A DNA stretch of 64,000 nt, taken from contig CAVOSE010000004.1 in the NCBI GenBank assembly GCA_963698775.1, positions 62,001 through 126,000 of the forward strand. Reading direction: 5' to 3'. Position 1 is the stretch's first letter, and each line of letters opens with the position of its first letter. The stretch comes from Thiohalocapsa sp963698775 (GTDB lineage: Bacteria; Pseudomonadota; Gammaproteobacteria; Chromatiales; Chromatiaceae). Below, one piece after another: positions 32,114 to 40,736 of this stretch. Position numbers and translations under genes: made by a program. Below the pieces are notes generated by a model, which was not told the origin of the DNA, ran no database searches, and saw only the letters and a list, made by a program, of their open reading frames with translations.

Positions 32114-33610
32114 TCAAGCTTCGCCAATCAATTGCACTCGGCCCTCTTCGTCAACCGACTCCAGCCGTACGTCGAAACCCCAGAGACGACGAATATGTAA
32201 CAGCATCTCGTCTGCGGAGTCGCCAAGGGGACGCCGGTTGTGGCGGTAGTGCCGCAAGGTCATAGAACGATCGCCGCGCAAGTCGATATTGTAGACCTGA
32301 ATATTGGGTTCGCGACTGCCAAGATTGTATTGCTCAGCCAATTGCTGACGCAGGTTCCGATAGCCGGCCTCGTCATGGATGGCGGTGATTTCCAGGGTGT
32401 CTTCGCGATCGTCGTCGCGAACGCCGAAGAGTCGAAAATCGCGCATGAGCTGGGGCGAGAGGAATTGCGCAATGAAGCTCTCATCCTTGAAATTGCGCAT
32501 CGCAAAATCGAGCGTCTTGCGCCAATCTTGCCCGGCGATGTCCGGAAACCAGTAGCGATCTTCATCGGTGGGCTCTTCGCAGATGCGGCGAATGTCGCGC
32601 ATCATCGCAAAGCCAAGCGCATAGGGGTTGATGCCGTTGTAGTAAGGCAGGTCGAAGCTCGGCTGAAACACGACGTTGGTGTGCGACTGTAGCACCTCCA
32701 TCATGAACCCGTCGTTGACAAAGCCGTCATCATACAGGCGGTTCAGCAAGGTGTAATGCCAGAACGTCGCCCATCCCTCATTCATGACCTGTGTCTGCCG
32801 CTGGGGATAGAAGTACTGACCCACCTTGCGCACGATGCGCACGATCTCACGCTGCCAGGGCTCCAGCAGCGGCGCGTTCTTCTCGATGAAGTAGAGCAGA
32901 TTTTCCTGCGGCTCTTCCGGGAAGCGACGCTCGCCTTGGGAAGTCCGCCCAGCGCCTTGATCCACCGGCAAGGTCCGCCACAGGTCGTTGACCTGGAATT
33001 GCAGGTACTCCTCACGTTCGTGCTGGCGCTTTTTCTCCTCGGCCAGCGACAGCGGCGACGGGCGCTTGTAGCGGTCGACCCCGTAGTTCATCAACGCATG
33101 GCAGGAGTCGAGCAGCAACTCGACTTCCTGATACCCGTGCCGCTCTTCGCACTCGGCGATGTAGGCGCGGGCAAAGACCAGATAGTCAATGATGGCGTCG
33201 GCACTTGTCCAGGACCGGAACAAATAGTTGCCCTTGAAGAAGCTGTTGTGGCCGTAGCAGGCATGCGCTATCACCAGCGCCTGCATCGGCAGCGTGTTCT
33301 CCTCCATCAGGTAGGCGATACAGGGATCGGAGTTGATGACGATCTCGTAGGCGAGCCCCATCTGTCCGCGTCGGTAGGTCTGCTCAGTGGCGACGAACTG
33401 TTTGCCAAACGACCAGTGGTGGTAGTTGATCGGCAGGCCGACTGACGAATAGGCGTCGATCATCTGCTCGGAAGAGATCACCTCGATCTGATTCGCGTAG
33501 GTGTCGAGACCGAACTCCTCGTGGGCGATGCGACCGATCTCCTTGTCGAAGCGCTTCAGCAGCGGAAAGCTCCATTCGGAGGAATCGGAGATAAGGTTTC
33601 TTTTTGCCAT
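32114..33610 (-). CDS. SpoVR family protein (YcgB)
   Basis: A 498-residue member of the SpoVR/YcgB family. Characteristic blocks are WSFGKQFVATEQTYRRGQMGLAYEIVINSDPCIAYLMEEN in pieces, HACYGHNSFFKGNYLF, VMNEGWATFWHY and SFDLPYYNGINPYALGFAMMRDI. The biochemical function is unknown; the family is named for a Bacillus spore cortex gene. In non-spore-formers it travels with prkA and yeaH, as here, where all three are in line on the same strand. The ATG at 33610 is chosen over 33706 because the family begins just after it; the Shine-Dalgarno is weak. Confidence 0.93.
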   Translation of the reverse strand: MAKRNLISDSSEWSFPLLKRFDKEIGRIAHEEFGLDTYANQIEVISSEQMIDAYSSVGLPINYHHWSFGKQFVATEQTYRRGQMGLAYEIVINSDPCIAYLMEENTLPMQALVIAHACYGHNSFFKGNYLFRSWTSADAIIDYLVFARAYIAECEERHGYQEVELLLDSCHALMNYGVDRYKRPSPLSLAEEKKRQHEREEYLQFQVNDLWRTLPVDQGAGRTSQGERRFPEEPQENLLYFIEKNAPLLEPWQREIVRIVRKVGQYFYPQRQTQVMNEGWATFWHYTLLNRLYDDGFVNDGFMMEVLQSHTNVVFQPSFDLPYYNGINPYALGFAMMRDIRRICEEPTDEDRYWFPDIAGQDWRKTLDFAMRNFKDESFIAQFLSPQLMRDFRLFGVRDDDREDTLEITAIHDEAGYRNLRQQLAEQYNLGSREPNIQVYNIDLRGDRSMTLRHYRHNRRPLGDSADEMLLHIRRLWGFDVRLESVDEEGRVQLIGEA

Positions 33611-33724
33611 GGGCTGTTGAGTGGAACTGACCTGAATGCCTGTCACGCGTTGCCGCTGCCATCGGAGCCGTTTCCGGTCATACGCAGGGCAAGGCCCGAG
33701 TTGCACGTATCGGTGTACAAGTTG

Positions 33725-34996
33725 TTAGGCGTCCTGCCGCTTAAACAACTCGCGGAATACCGGATAGATGTCGTCGGCGCCACCAATCTCCTCCATCGCG
33801 AAGTGCGGATGCGCCGCCTTCACGTCCTGGTAGGCAAACCAAAGGCTCTGGTGCTGCCGCGGCGTAATCTCGACATAGGCGTAGTACCGCATCAGCGGCA
33901 TCAGCTTGTTGATCAGCAGCTCGCGGCAAATGGTGGAATCAGAATCCCAGTTGTCGCCATCGGAAGCCTGGGCGGCGTAGATGTTCCAGGTGTCGGAGTC
34001 GTAGCGTTCGGAGATGACGTCGTAGGCCAGGTTCAACGCGCTGGAGACCACGGTACCGCCGGTTTCACGGGAGTAGAAGAACTCCTGCTCGTCCACCTCC
34101 TGGGCGATGGTGTGGTGGCGGATGAAGACGACGTCGATCTTGTCGTAATTGCGCTGCAGGAAGAGATACAGCAGGATGAAGAAGCGCTTGGCCAGATTCT
34201 TGCGCACCTGGTCCATGGAGCCGGAGACGTCCATGATGCACACCATCACCGCCTTGCTGGTGGGCTCCGGCAGCTTGGTAAAGGACTGATAGCGTAGGTC
34301 GAACGTATCGATGAACGGCAACGCAGCGAGACGCGTCTTCAGCCGGTCGATTTCTTCGCGCAGGGCTACAATGCGGCCATCGGTCTCCGCCACGCCCGCC
34401 GCCGCCAGCTCCGCAAGTTCCTGCTCAAGCGCGCGAATGCGGCCGCGGTAGGGCGCGCCCAACGCGGTGCGCCGGGCGATGGCACCCTTAAGCGAACGCA
34501 CCACATCGATGTTGCTGGGCGCACCCTCCGTACTGTAGCCGGCTCGCACGCTTTTGAACTCGGTTGTACCGATCAGCTGATTGCGCACCAGGTTGGGCAG
34601 TTCGAGGTCGTCGAACAGCAAGTCGAGGAACTCTTCCCGCGACAACTGGAAGACGAAGTCGTCTTCGCCCTTGCCGCCCTTACCCGCCTTTCCCTGGCCG
34701 GACCCGCCACCGCCGCCGCCCTCGGGTCGCTGCACGCGATCGCCGGCCTCGAACTCCTTGTTGCCGGGATGGATCATGTCACGGCTGCCGCCGGGTCCGT
34801 GATGGAACACGGGCTCGGAGATGTCCTTAGATGGAATGCCGACCTGCTCGCCGCCGTCGATATCGGTGATGCTGCGCCGGTTGACAGCATCCGACACCGC
34901 GCGCTTAAGCTGCGACTTATAGCGCTTGAGAAAGCGCTGCCGGTTAACGGTGCTCTTGTTCTTGGAGCTGATACGGCGGTCGATGAAATGAGACAT
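33725..34996 (-). CDS. yeaH: YeaH/YhbH family protein (DUF444)
   Basis: A 423-residue protein beginning MSHFIDRRISSKNKSTVNRQ, the typical DUF444 N-terminus. The C-terminal half has a von Willebrand A-like fold with a MIDAS motif VMVCIMDVSGSMDQVRKNLAKRF (DxSxS). A Gly-rich low-complexity loop (GGGGGSGQGKAGKGGKG) lies near residue 100. In E. coli, yeaH is cotranscribed with the kinase gene yeaG (prkA) and induced by nitrogen starvation and stationary phase. Here it lies between prkA and spoVR, which fits a three-gene unit. Confidence 0.93.
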   Translation of the reverse strand: MSHFIDRRISSKNKSTVNRQRFLKRYKSQLKRAVSDAVNRRSITDIDGGEQVGIPSKDISEPVFHHGPGGSRDMIHPGNKEFEAGDRVQRPEGGGGGGSGQGKAGKGGKGEDDFVFQLSREEFLDLLFDDLELPNLVRNQLIGTTEFKSVRAGYSTEGAPSNIDVVRSLKGAIARRTALGAPYRGRIRALEQELAELAAAGVAETDGRIVALREEIDRLKTRLAALPFIDTFDLRYQSFTKLPEPTSKAVMVCIMDVSGSMDQVRKNLAKRFFILLYLFLQRNYDKIDVVFIRHHTIAQEVDEQEFFYSRETGGTVVSSALNLAYDVISERYDSDTWNIYAAQASDGDNWDSDSTICRELLINKLMPLMRYYAYVEITPRQHQSLWFAYQDVKAAHPHFAMEEIGGADDIYPVFRELFKRQDA

Positions 34997-35156
34997 AAAG
35001 GGCTAGCGGTACTCCGTCAGCGGCGTGCTCACACCAGAACTCTGGCGACGTTGTCGATATCGGCTGATGCACAGCGAGTGCCGGCACCGAAGGGCCCCAC
35101 GGCAGCCGCTCCGGGTGCCCCCAAGCTCGACCTCTTGGGACCTCGGCGCTGGAGCC

Positions 35157-37079
35157 TTACTGCGACTTGCGCACCCGCAAGTACCACTCTGACAGCAGGC
35201 GCACCTGTTTCGGCGTATAGCCCTTCTCGACCATGCGATCGACAAACTGCTCATGCTTTTTCTTGTCGTCAGCGGACGACTTGGCGTTGAAGGAGATGAC
35301 CGGTAACAGCTCCTCGGTGTTCGAGAACATCTTCTTCTCGATGACCACGCGCAGCTTCTCATAGCTGGTCCAGCGCGGATTGGCACCGTTGTTGTTGGCG
35401 CGGGCACGCAGCACGAAGTTGACGATCTCGTTCCGGAAGTCCTTGGGGTTGGAGATGCCGGCGGGCTTTTCGATCTTTTCCAGCTCCTCGTTCAATCCAC
35501 CACGATGCATCATCTCGCCGGTGTCCGGATCGCGGTATTCCTGATCCTGAATCCAATAGTCCGCATAGGTGACGTAACGGTCGAAGATGTTTTGCCCGTA
35601 CTCCGCGTAGGACTCAAGGTAGGCCGTCTGCAATTCCTTGCCGATAAACTCCGCATAGCGCGGTGCCAGGTACTGCTTCAGGAAGGCCAAGTAGCGATCC
35701 TGCACCTCTTGCGGCAGATGTTCGCGGATGATCTGCTTTTCTAGGATGTAGAGCAGGTGAACAGGGTTAGCGGCAACCTCGGTGTGGTCGAAATTGAACA
35801 CCTGCGACAGGATCTTGAACGCGAAACGCGTAGAAATGCCCGACATGCCCTCGTCAACGCCGGCGTAGTCTCGGTACTCCTGGACCGATTTGGCCTTTGG
35901 GTCGGTGTCCTTCAGATTTTCGCCGTCGTAGACGCGCATTTTGGAGAAGATGCTGGAGTTCTCCGGCTCCTTCATCCGCGTCAGCACCGAGAACTGCGCC
36001 ATCATTTCAAGCGTGCCCGGTGCGCACGGTGCCTTGTTCAACGAGCTGTTGCGTAGCAGCTTGTCATAGATGTGCTTTTCCTCGGTGACACGCATGCAAT
36101 ACGGCACCTTGACGATGAAGACGCGGTCGAGGAACGCCTCGTTGTTCTTGTTGTTGCGGAATGACTGCCATTCCGACTCGTTGCTGTGCGCCAGGATGAT
36201 GCCCTGGAACGGGATCGCGGACAGGCCCTCGGTCGCGTTGTAGTTGCCTTCCTGGGTGGCCGTCAGCAGCGGATGCAGCACCTTGATGGGCGCCTTGAAC
36301 ATCTCGACGAATTCCATCACGCCCTGGTTAGCCCGGCACAGAGCGCCGGAGTAACTGTAGGCGTCGGCATCGTTCTGAGCGTAGTGCTCAAGCTGTCGGA
36401 TGTCGACCTTGCCGACCAGTGACGAGATGTCTTGGTTGTTCTCGTCACCAGGCTCGGTCTTGGCGATGGCGACCTGTTCGAGAATGGACGGATACAGCTT
36501 GACCACGCGAAACTTGGTGATGTCGCCGTTGTACTCCTGCAAGCGTTTGACCGCCCAGGGCGACATGATGGTGCGCAGGTAGCGATTGGGAATGCCGTAG
36601 TCTTCTTCCAGAATCGGCCCGTCCTCGTCCGGCGAGAACAGACTCAACGGCGACTCGAACACCGGCGAATCCTTGATGGCGTAGAACGGGACGTTCTGCA
36701 TCAGGTCCTTGAGCTTTTCCGCCAGCGACGACTTACCGCCACCGACCGGCCCCAGCAGGTACAGGATCTGTTTCTTTTCCTCCAGACCCTGAGCCGCGTG
36801 CTTCAGGTAGGAGACCAGGTGCTCGATGGCCTCCTCCATGCCGTAAAACTCGGCGAAGGCCGGATAGCGTTTGATGACCTTGTTCTGGAAGATCCGGCTC
36901 AAACGCGGGTCATCATGGGTGTCGGTGAGTTCGGGCTCACCGATAGCGGCGAGTAGGCGTTCCGCGGCCCCAGCATAGGCCATGGGGTCGACTTTGCACA
37001 GCTCCAGGTATTCGTCCAGGCTCATGTCCTCCTCGCGGGAGGACTCGTATCTGGCCTGGTAGCGCTCGAAGATCGACAT
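35157..37079 (-). CDS. prkA: PrkA family serine protein kinase (YeaG)
   Basis: A 640-residue AAA-type protein kinase. The Walker A motif is LLGPVGGGKSSLAEKL (about residue 110), and the AAA core includes ILAHSNESEWQSFRNN. The C-terminal PrkA domain has a kinase-like segment ending in EWYLRVRKSQ. In E. coli, YeaG is autophosphorylated and affects stress and nitrogen-starvation responses. The ATG is preceded by GAGG. It heads the operon with yeaH and spoVR, with 160 bases between prkA and yeaH. Confidence 0.95.
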   Translation of the reverse strand: MSIFERYQARYESSREEDMSLDEYLELCKVDPMAYAGAAERLLAAIGEPELTDTHDDPRLSRIFQNKVIKRYPAFAEFYGMEEAIEHLVSYLKHAAQGLEEKKQILYLLGPVGGGKSSLAEKLKDLMQNVPFYAIKDSPVFESPLSLFSPDEDGPILEEDYGIPNRYLRTIMSPWAVKRLQEYNGDITKFRVVKLYPSILEQVAIAKTEPGDENNQDISSLVGKVDIRQLEHYAQNDADAYSYSGALCRANQGVMEFVEMFKAPIKVLHPLLTATQEGNYNATEGLSAIPFQGIILAHSNESEWQSFRNNKNNEAFLDRVFIVKVPYCMRVTEEKHIYDKLLRNSSLNKAPCAPGTLEMMAQFSVLTRMKEPENSSIFSKMRVYDGENLKDTDPKAKSVQEYRDYAGVDEGMSGISTRFAFKILSQVFNFDHTEVAANPVHLLYILEKQIIREHLPQEVQDRYLAFLKQYLAPRYAEFIGKELQTAYLESYAEYGQNIFDRYVTYADYWIQDQEYRDPDTGEMMHRGGLNEELEKIEKPAGISNPKDFRNEIVNFVLRARANNNGANPRWTSYEKLRVVIEKKMFSNTEELLPVISFNAKSSADDKKKHEQFVDRMVEKGYTPKQVRLLSEWYLRVRKSQ

Positions 37080-37709
37080 TCAGGATACCTCGCTCAATGG
37101 TCGCGTTCTTTGCGCCGCGTTGGCCGGGCGACGCTGAGAAAAATTCGTGTCTTGCCGGAGCCTAACATTGTCTCTCCGAAAAGACTCTGCAAGCTCCACG
37201 CCATCCTTGAAACCGACGCGCACCGGCGTCGAGGCTCGGTTGATGATGCCAGGATTCCGTGGCCCGTGCGTGGCGTAATGCTCCAAAACTATGCACAGCG
37301 AACTAGGCCCCTCGGCCGCTGAGCAGCGTCTTTTCGGTCTAGCGAAGTCAAGCCCCGACAACCCCGTGCGCCTCAGGACGGCGCAAGTTCATCAACATTC
37401 CCTCCTGCGCGGGGACATGCCCGCCAGCTTCAAGCGCCCGAGCATGTAGAGTAAGGGGAAGCTCGGAAACCGCGTTTCCGAGTTCCGCCTGATGTGCGTC
37501 CAGGATGGCCCGCGAAACAGCAACCCATTTGACTCCGCCCGTCAATCCAGGTTCAGCCCTGCGATCAGGTCCGCCGAATCTTCATGGTGCGGCGCTCCTG
37601 TGGCCCACCCGATCCACGATAAGCTAGTTGCGTGGTTTCCGGGGCAGCAAAGTCGCTCAGATACGCTGGCCATCGCATGCGCGGCCCGCCGTTCCACCCG
37701 CTAATAACG
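37080..37709. other. Long intergenic region upstream of prkA
   Basis: About 630 bases without a secure gene. A reverse 65-codon frame (37348-37545, containing KWVAVSRAILDAHQAELGN) has protein-like composition but no recognisable family and could be a relic. A perfect inverted repeat lies at 37462-37482. The prkA promoter must be in the first few hundred bases; no confident sigma-factor site was identified. Confidence 0.4.
37462..37482. promoter_or_regulatory. Perfect 9-bp inverted repeat with 3-base loop
   Basis: CTCGGAAAC-CGC-GTTTCCGAG, extendable by GGAA/TTCC on the outside with a 1-base bulge. There is no T-run, so it is not an obvious terminator. It lies about 380 bases upstream of the prkA start and could be an operator or a structured RNA element. 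Confidence 0.35.
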
Positions 37710-38012
37710 TCAATCTGGGTCGAGTATCGCAAAGCATAAGAGTGTGGCGATTAGCCCGAGCGTAACTAAACAGCCCGCGCTTCCACAAACAGCGAGCAGG
37801 GCTGCCGCTCCCGCCCAAATTAAGACACAAGTGGTCCGATTTGCGCGATACGTCCGCGTCCCCTTGCGCTGCTGGAAGGCCTGATAGTCGGCACGACCTT
37901 CGCAGAGCCAGTCCAGAATTCGTCGCGGCCATGCTGCCAGTCGGGTTCGCATCCGGAGCATTGGAAATCGTCTCGCATCGAGGCGCCCGCGCCACTGTTT
38001 GGAGAAAATCAA
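37710..38012 (-). CDS. Small two-helix membrane protein, hypothetical
   Basis: A reverse frame of 100 residues. The N-terminal half is basic and helical (RTRLAAWPRRILDWLCEGR), and the C-terminal half has two close hydrophobic segments (TCVLIWAGAAALLAVCGSAG and CLVTLGLIATLLCFAILDP) that read as a membrane hairpin. A Met at codon 18 is an alternative start. No family recognised. The membrane pattern is the main reason to think it is real. Confidence 0.45.
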   Translation of the reverse strand: MIFSKQWRGRLDARRFPMLRMRTRLAAWPRRILDWLCEGRADYQAFQQRKGTRTYRANRTTCVLIWAGAAALLAVCGSAGCLVTLGLIATLLCFAILDPD

Positions 38013-38366
38013 TAACGGCCGCTGCGAGGCAAGTACGACGCGGCCGGCTCACTCGGTGATGGCGATTGCAACCGCGACAAACAGCTCGCCGTGTCACAGA
38101 AGCACCAGGTTGGGGCGGGAATCGGAGCCTGCTTGGTCCCCGCGTTATCTTGGTGCGAACCGATCATTTGCGCCCCACCTGCGAGGCCGTCCGCGCCAGT
38201 CCCTAGCCTGCGGCGGAGGGCACGGCCAGCACCCGAGCGCAGTCGTGACTGAAAGTTTCCGCCGAAAGGGGTAGCTATGGCGGCGGTTTGCCGCTTGGTC
38301 AAGACCCAAGATTGCCCCATCTCGCAACGCACGGGACGAAACCGATCAGACAACACCAGACACGCC
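38013..38366. other. Intergenic region upstream of moaE
   Basis: About 350 bases with only incoherent short frames. In-frame extension of moaE upstream to 38277 is open but does not resemble the family. No repeat or RNA gene was recognised. Confidence 0.4.
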
Positions 38367-38879
38367 ATGCTCAAACCACGTATCGACATCCGCGTACAGG
38401 AGGCGCCGTTCGACCCCCCGGCGGAGCAGGACGAGTTGCGACGCGGGCGCACCGACATCGGCGCCTTGGTCGCTTTCGTCGGGCTCATGCGGGACATCAA
38501 CGAAGACCGGGATGTGACAGCGATGACGCTAGAGCACTATCCCGGCATGACAGAGCGCGCGTTAACACAGATCGCAGAGGAGGCCGCCGGGCGCTGGCGG
38601 ATCGATGGCATTCGCATCATCCATCGGGTCGGACGCGTGCTGCCCGAGGAACCGATCGTGTTGGTCGCCGTCGTCAGCCGACATCGCACCGAGGCGTTTC
38701 GCGCCTGCGAATTCCTGATCGACTACCTGAAGACCCGTGCACCGTTCTGGAAGAGAGAGGACACCCACTCGGGGACGCAGTGGGTGGAGGCTCGACAGAC
38801 CGACACCGAGTCGGCCGACCGATGGGCCGCCGGCGACGACCAAGGCCAGACGACAAGAGCCAACGGATCCGAACGCTGA
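38367..38879 (+). CDS. moaE: Molybdopterin synthase catalytic subunit
   Basis: A 170-residue large subunit of molybdopterin synthase, which with thiocarboxylated MoaD adds two sulfurs to precursor Z in molybdenum cofactor synthesis. Family landmarks are ALVAFVGLMRDIN, LEHYPGMTERAL, GIRIIHRVGRVLPEEPIVLVAVVSRHR, AFRACEFLIDYLKTRAPFWKRE (with catalytic Lys) and GTQWVEA. The C-terminal 20 residues are a polar extension. The ATG at 38367 gives the usual start. moaD and moaC are not adjacent. Confidence 0.95.
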   Translation: MLKPRIDIRVQEAPFDPPAEQDELRRGRTDIGALVAFVGLMRDINEDRDVTAMTLEHYPGMTERALTQIAEEAAGRWRIDGIRIIHRVGRVLPEEPIVLVAVVSRHRTEAFRACEFLIDYLKTRAPFWKREDTHSGTQWVEARQTDTESADRWAAGDDQGQTTRANGSER

Positions 38880-39057
38880 CTCCATACCAAACCGACTGAT
38901 ACGGACGTCAAGTTTCAGAACGTCGAACAGATCGCGTGGTTGTCGCGACAGACGGCGAACAGCTTGTCGGTCGCCAGTCGTACCGGCAGAATCAGGTCAT
39001 GGCGATCGCCATCAACGCCCTGAATGGGGACGCTGCGTGCGACGTGAGCGACCCTAC

Positions 39058-40074
39058 TCACGCGTAACCGTCTGGATTGCCACTTTGCCAGCGCCAGCCA
39101 TCGCGCACCATGTCATCGATGCCGAGCTCAGCCTGCCAGCCGAGTTCGGCGCGGGCGAGGCTCGGATCGGCATAGCAGCGGGCAATATCGCCGGCGCGCC
39201 GCGCGACCACCCGATAGGGCACCGGCCGGCCAGACGCCTGCTCAAAGGCACGCGCCATCTCCAGCACGCTGTAGCCTTGGCCCGTGCCCAGGTTGTAAGT
39301 CACCACACCGGGCCGCTCCAACAGCCGACCCAAGGCCGCCAAATGGCCGCGGGCCAGGTCGACCACGTGGATATAGTCACGCACGCCCGTACCATCCGGG
39401 GTGTCGTAATCGTCGCCGAACACCTTTAGCTCCGGTTGCTTCCCGATGGCGACCTGGGCAACGAATGGCATCAGGTTATTCGGGATACCGTTTGGGTCTT
39501 CGCCGATACGCCCGCTCGCATGCGCGCCGACCGGGTTGAAGTAGCGCAACAACGCGACCTGCCAGCCCGCATCCGAACGCTGCAGATCGCGCAGGATTTC
39601 CTCGACGAACAGCTTGGTGCGGCCGTACGCATTGGTGGCCGAGAGTGGAAAGTCCTCGCGGATCGGCACCGAGGCCGGGTCGCCGTAGACGGTTGCCGAG
39701 GAGCTGAACACCAGGGTCTTGACGCCGGCATCGCCCATGGCACGACACAGGCTCAGCGTCCCGCTAACGTTATTGTCGTAATAGTCCAGCGGGATCTCGG
39801 CAGACTCACCGACTGCCTTGAGGCCGGCGAAATGGATCACCGCATCGAACGCATACTCGCGAAAGAGGGAATCCAGGGCCTTGCGGTCGCGCAAATCCGC
39901 CTTAACGAACGCGAGGGGCCGGCTGGCGATCTCCTGCACGCGCTCCAGCGCCGTCTCCTTGCTATTGGCTAGGTTGTCGATGACGACAACGTCATGGCCA
40001 GCGGCGAGCAACTCGACGCAGGTATGGCTGCCGATATAACCGGCACCGCCGGTGACCAGGACTCTCATGATCAA
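39058..40074 (-). CDS. galE: UDP-glucose 4-epimerase
   Basis: An extended SDR of 338 residues that interconverts UDP-glucose and UDP-galactose for surface polysaccharides. The NAD site is VLVTGGAGYIGSHT, the following IDNLANSKETALERV is GalE-specific, the catalytic residues are SSATVYGD and YGRTKLFVE (YxxxK), and LLRYFNPVGAHASGRIGEDP identifies the subfamily. GVRDYIHVVDLA completes the match. Two start codons lie two codons apart (40074 and 40068). It is monocistronic here. Confidence 0.96.
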   Translation of the reverse strand: MIMRVLVTGGAGYIGSHTCVELLAAGHDVVVIDNLANSKETALERVQEIASRPLAFVKADLRDRKALDSLFREYAFDAVIHFAGLKAVGESAEIPLDYYDNNVSGTLSLCRAMGDAGVKTLVFSSSATVYGDPASVPIREDFPLSATNAYGRTKLFVEEILRDLQRSDAGWQVALLRYFNPVGAHASGRIGEDPNGIPNNLMPFVAQVAIGKQPELKVFGDDYDTPDGTGVRDYIHVVDLARGHLAALGRLLERPGVVTYNLGTGQGYSVLEMARAFEQASGRPVPYRVVARRAGDIARCYADPSLARAELGWQAELGIDDMVRDGWRWQSGNPDGYA

Positions 40075-40214
40075 TATCGCTCGCTGCTGCCTGAGAAAGC
40101 TTTCTATTGTACGCGACTCGGCGGCGACCGGCCGACGGCCGAACGAGCAGGATTCCTAGAGCCGCCCGTCGGAACAGGGCATCATACAAAACATGAACGC
40201 ACGCGCCGGAGCGA

Positions 40215-40652
40215 TCAGCTCGATGCCAGGCGCAGCCGGGCGCGCAGGCGCCGCAGATGATCGGGATCGATGTTGTCGGGTGTCAGCACCAGTGACCGCC
40301 GCCGGAACATACCGGCGCTCAGATTAACGATGACGAGATTGACGCCGATGTAGGTCGAGGGAGCCAAATGGAATTGCTGAGTGCGTCCGCTCTTGGTGGT
40401 CAGCGTCCAGCCCGTATCGCTCCAGGTCGCCTGAACGACGGACCAGGGCGCACGGCCCAGGGTGCGAGCCCAGACGACATAGCTCAGGTCGCCGACGATC
40501 AGCACGACGAGCGCAAGCTTTAGCCCCCAGGGCAGCGGCAACGGCAACAACGCGGTGAATGCGATGGCGTGGATCAGGCTGACAAAAACCAAGAGGCGCA
40601 TCGATGCGACCGGACGGATGGTCAGCGGGGGTTGGCGGTGGTGGTCGCTCAT
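40215..40652 (-). CDS. YgfX-like membrane protein
   Basis: A 145-residue protein with two membrane helices (LLVFVSLIHAIAFTALL and WGLKLALVVLIVGDLSYVVWA, residues about 20-65), then a soluble beta domain: WSDTGWTLTTKSGRTQQFHL, LVIVNLSAGMFRRRSLVLTPDNIDPDHLRRLRARLR. The layout matches the YgfX/CptA family. In E. coli it is coded with SdhE and interacts with cytoskeletal proteins; here no sdhE adjoins it. The ATG at 40652 is used because the upstream in-frame segment is not part of the family. Confidence 0.65.
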   Translation of the reverse strand: MSDHHRQPPLTIRPVASMRLLVFVSLIHAIAFTALLPLPLPWGLKLALVVLIVGDLSYVVWARTLGRAPWSVVQATWSDTGWTLTTKSGRTQQFHLAPSTYIGVNLVIVNLSAGMFRRRSLVLTPDNIDPDHLRRLRARLRLASS

Positions 40653-40736
40653 GGACAAGCGAACGGTCCGAGATCGGCGATGCCGATCGATAGGGCATCC
40701 CCTCCCCTTGGGAGAGGACACCCCTCAAGCCCGGCC

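Noticed and set aside
37348..37545. 65-codon reverse ORF upstream of prkA as a gene
   Set aside because: Composition is plausible, but there is no ribosome-binding site, no family and a dyad inside it; kept only as a note in the intergenic entry.
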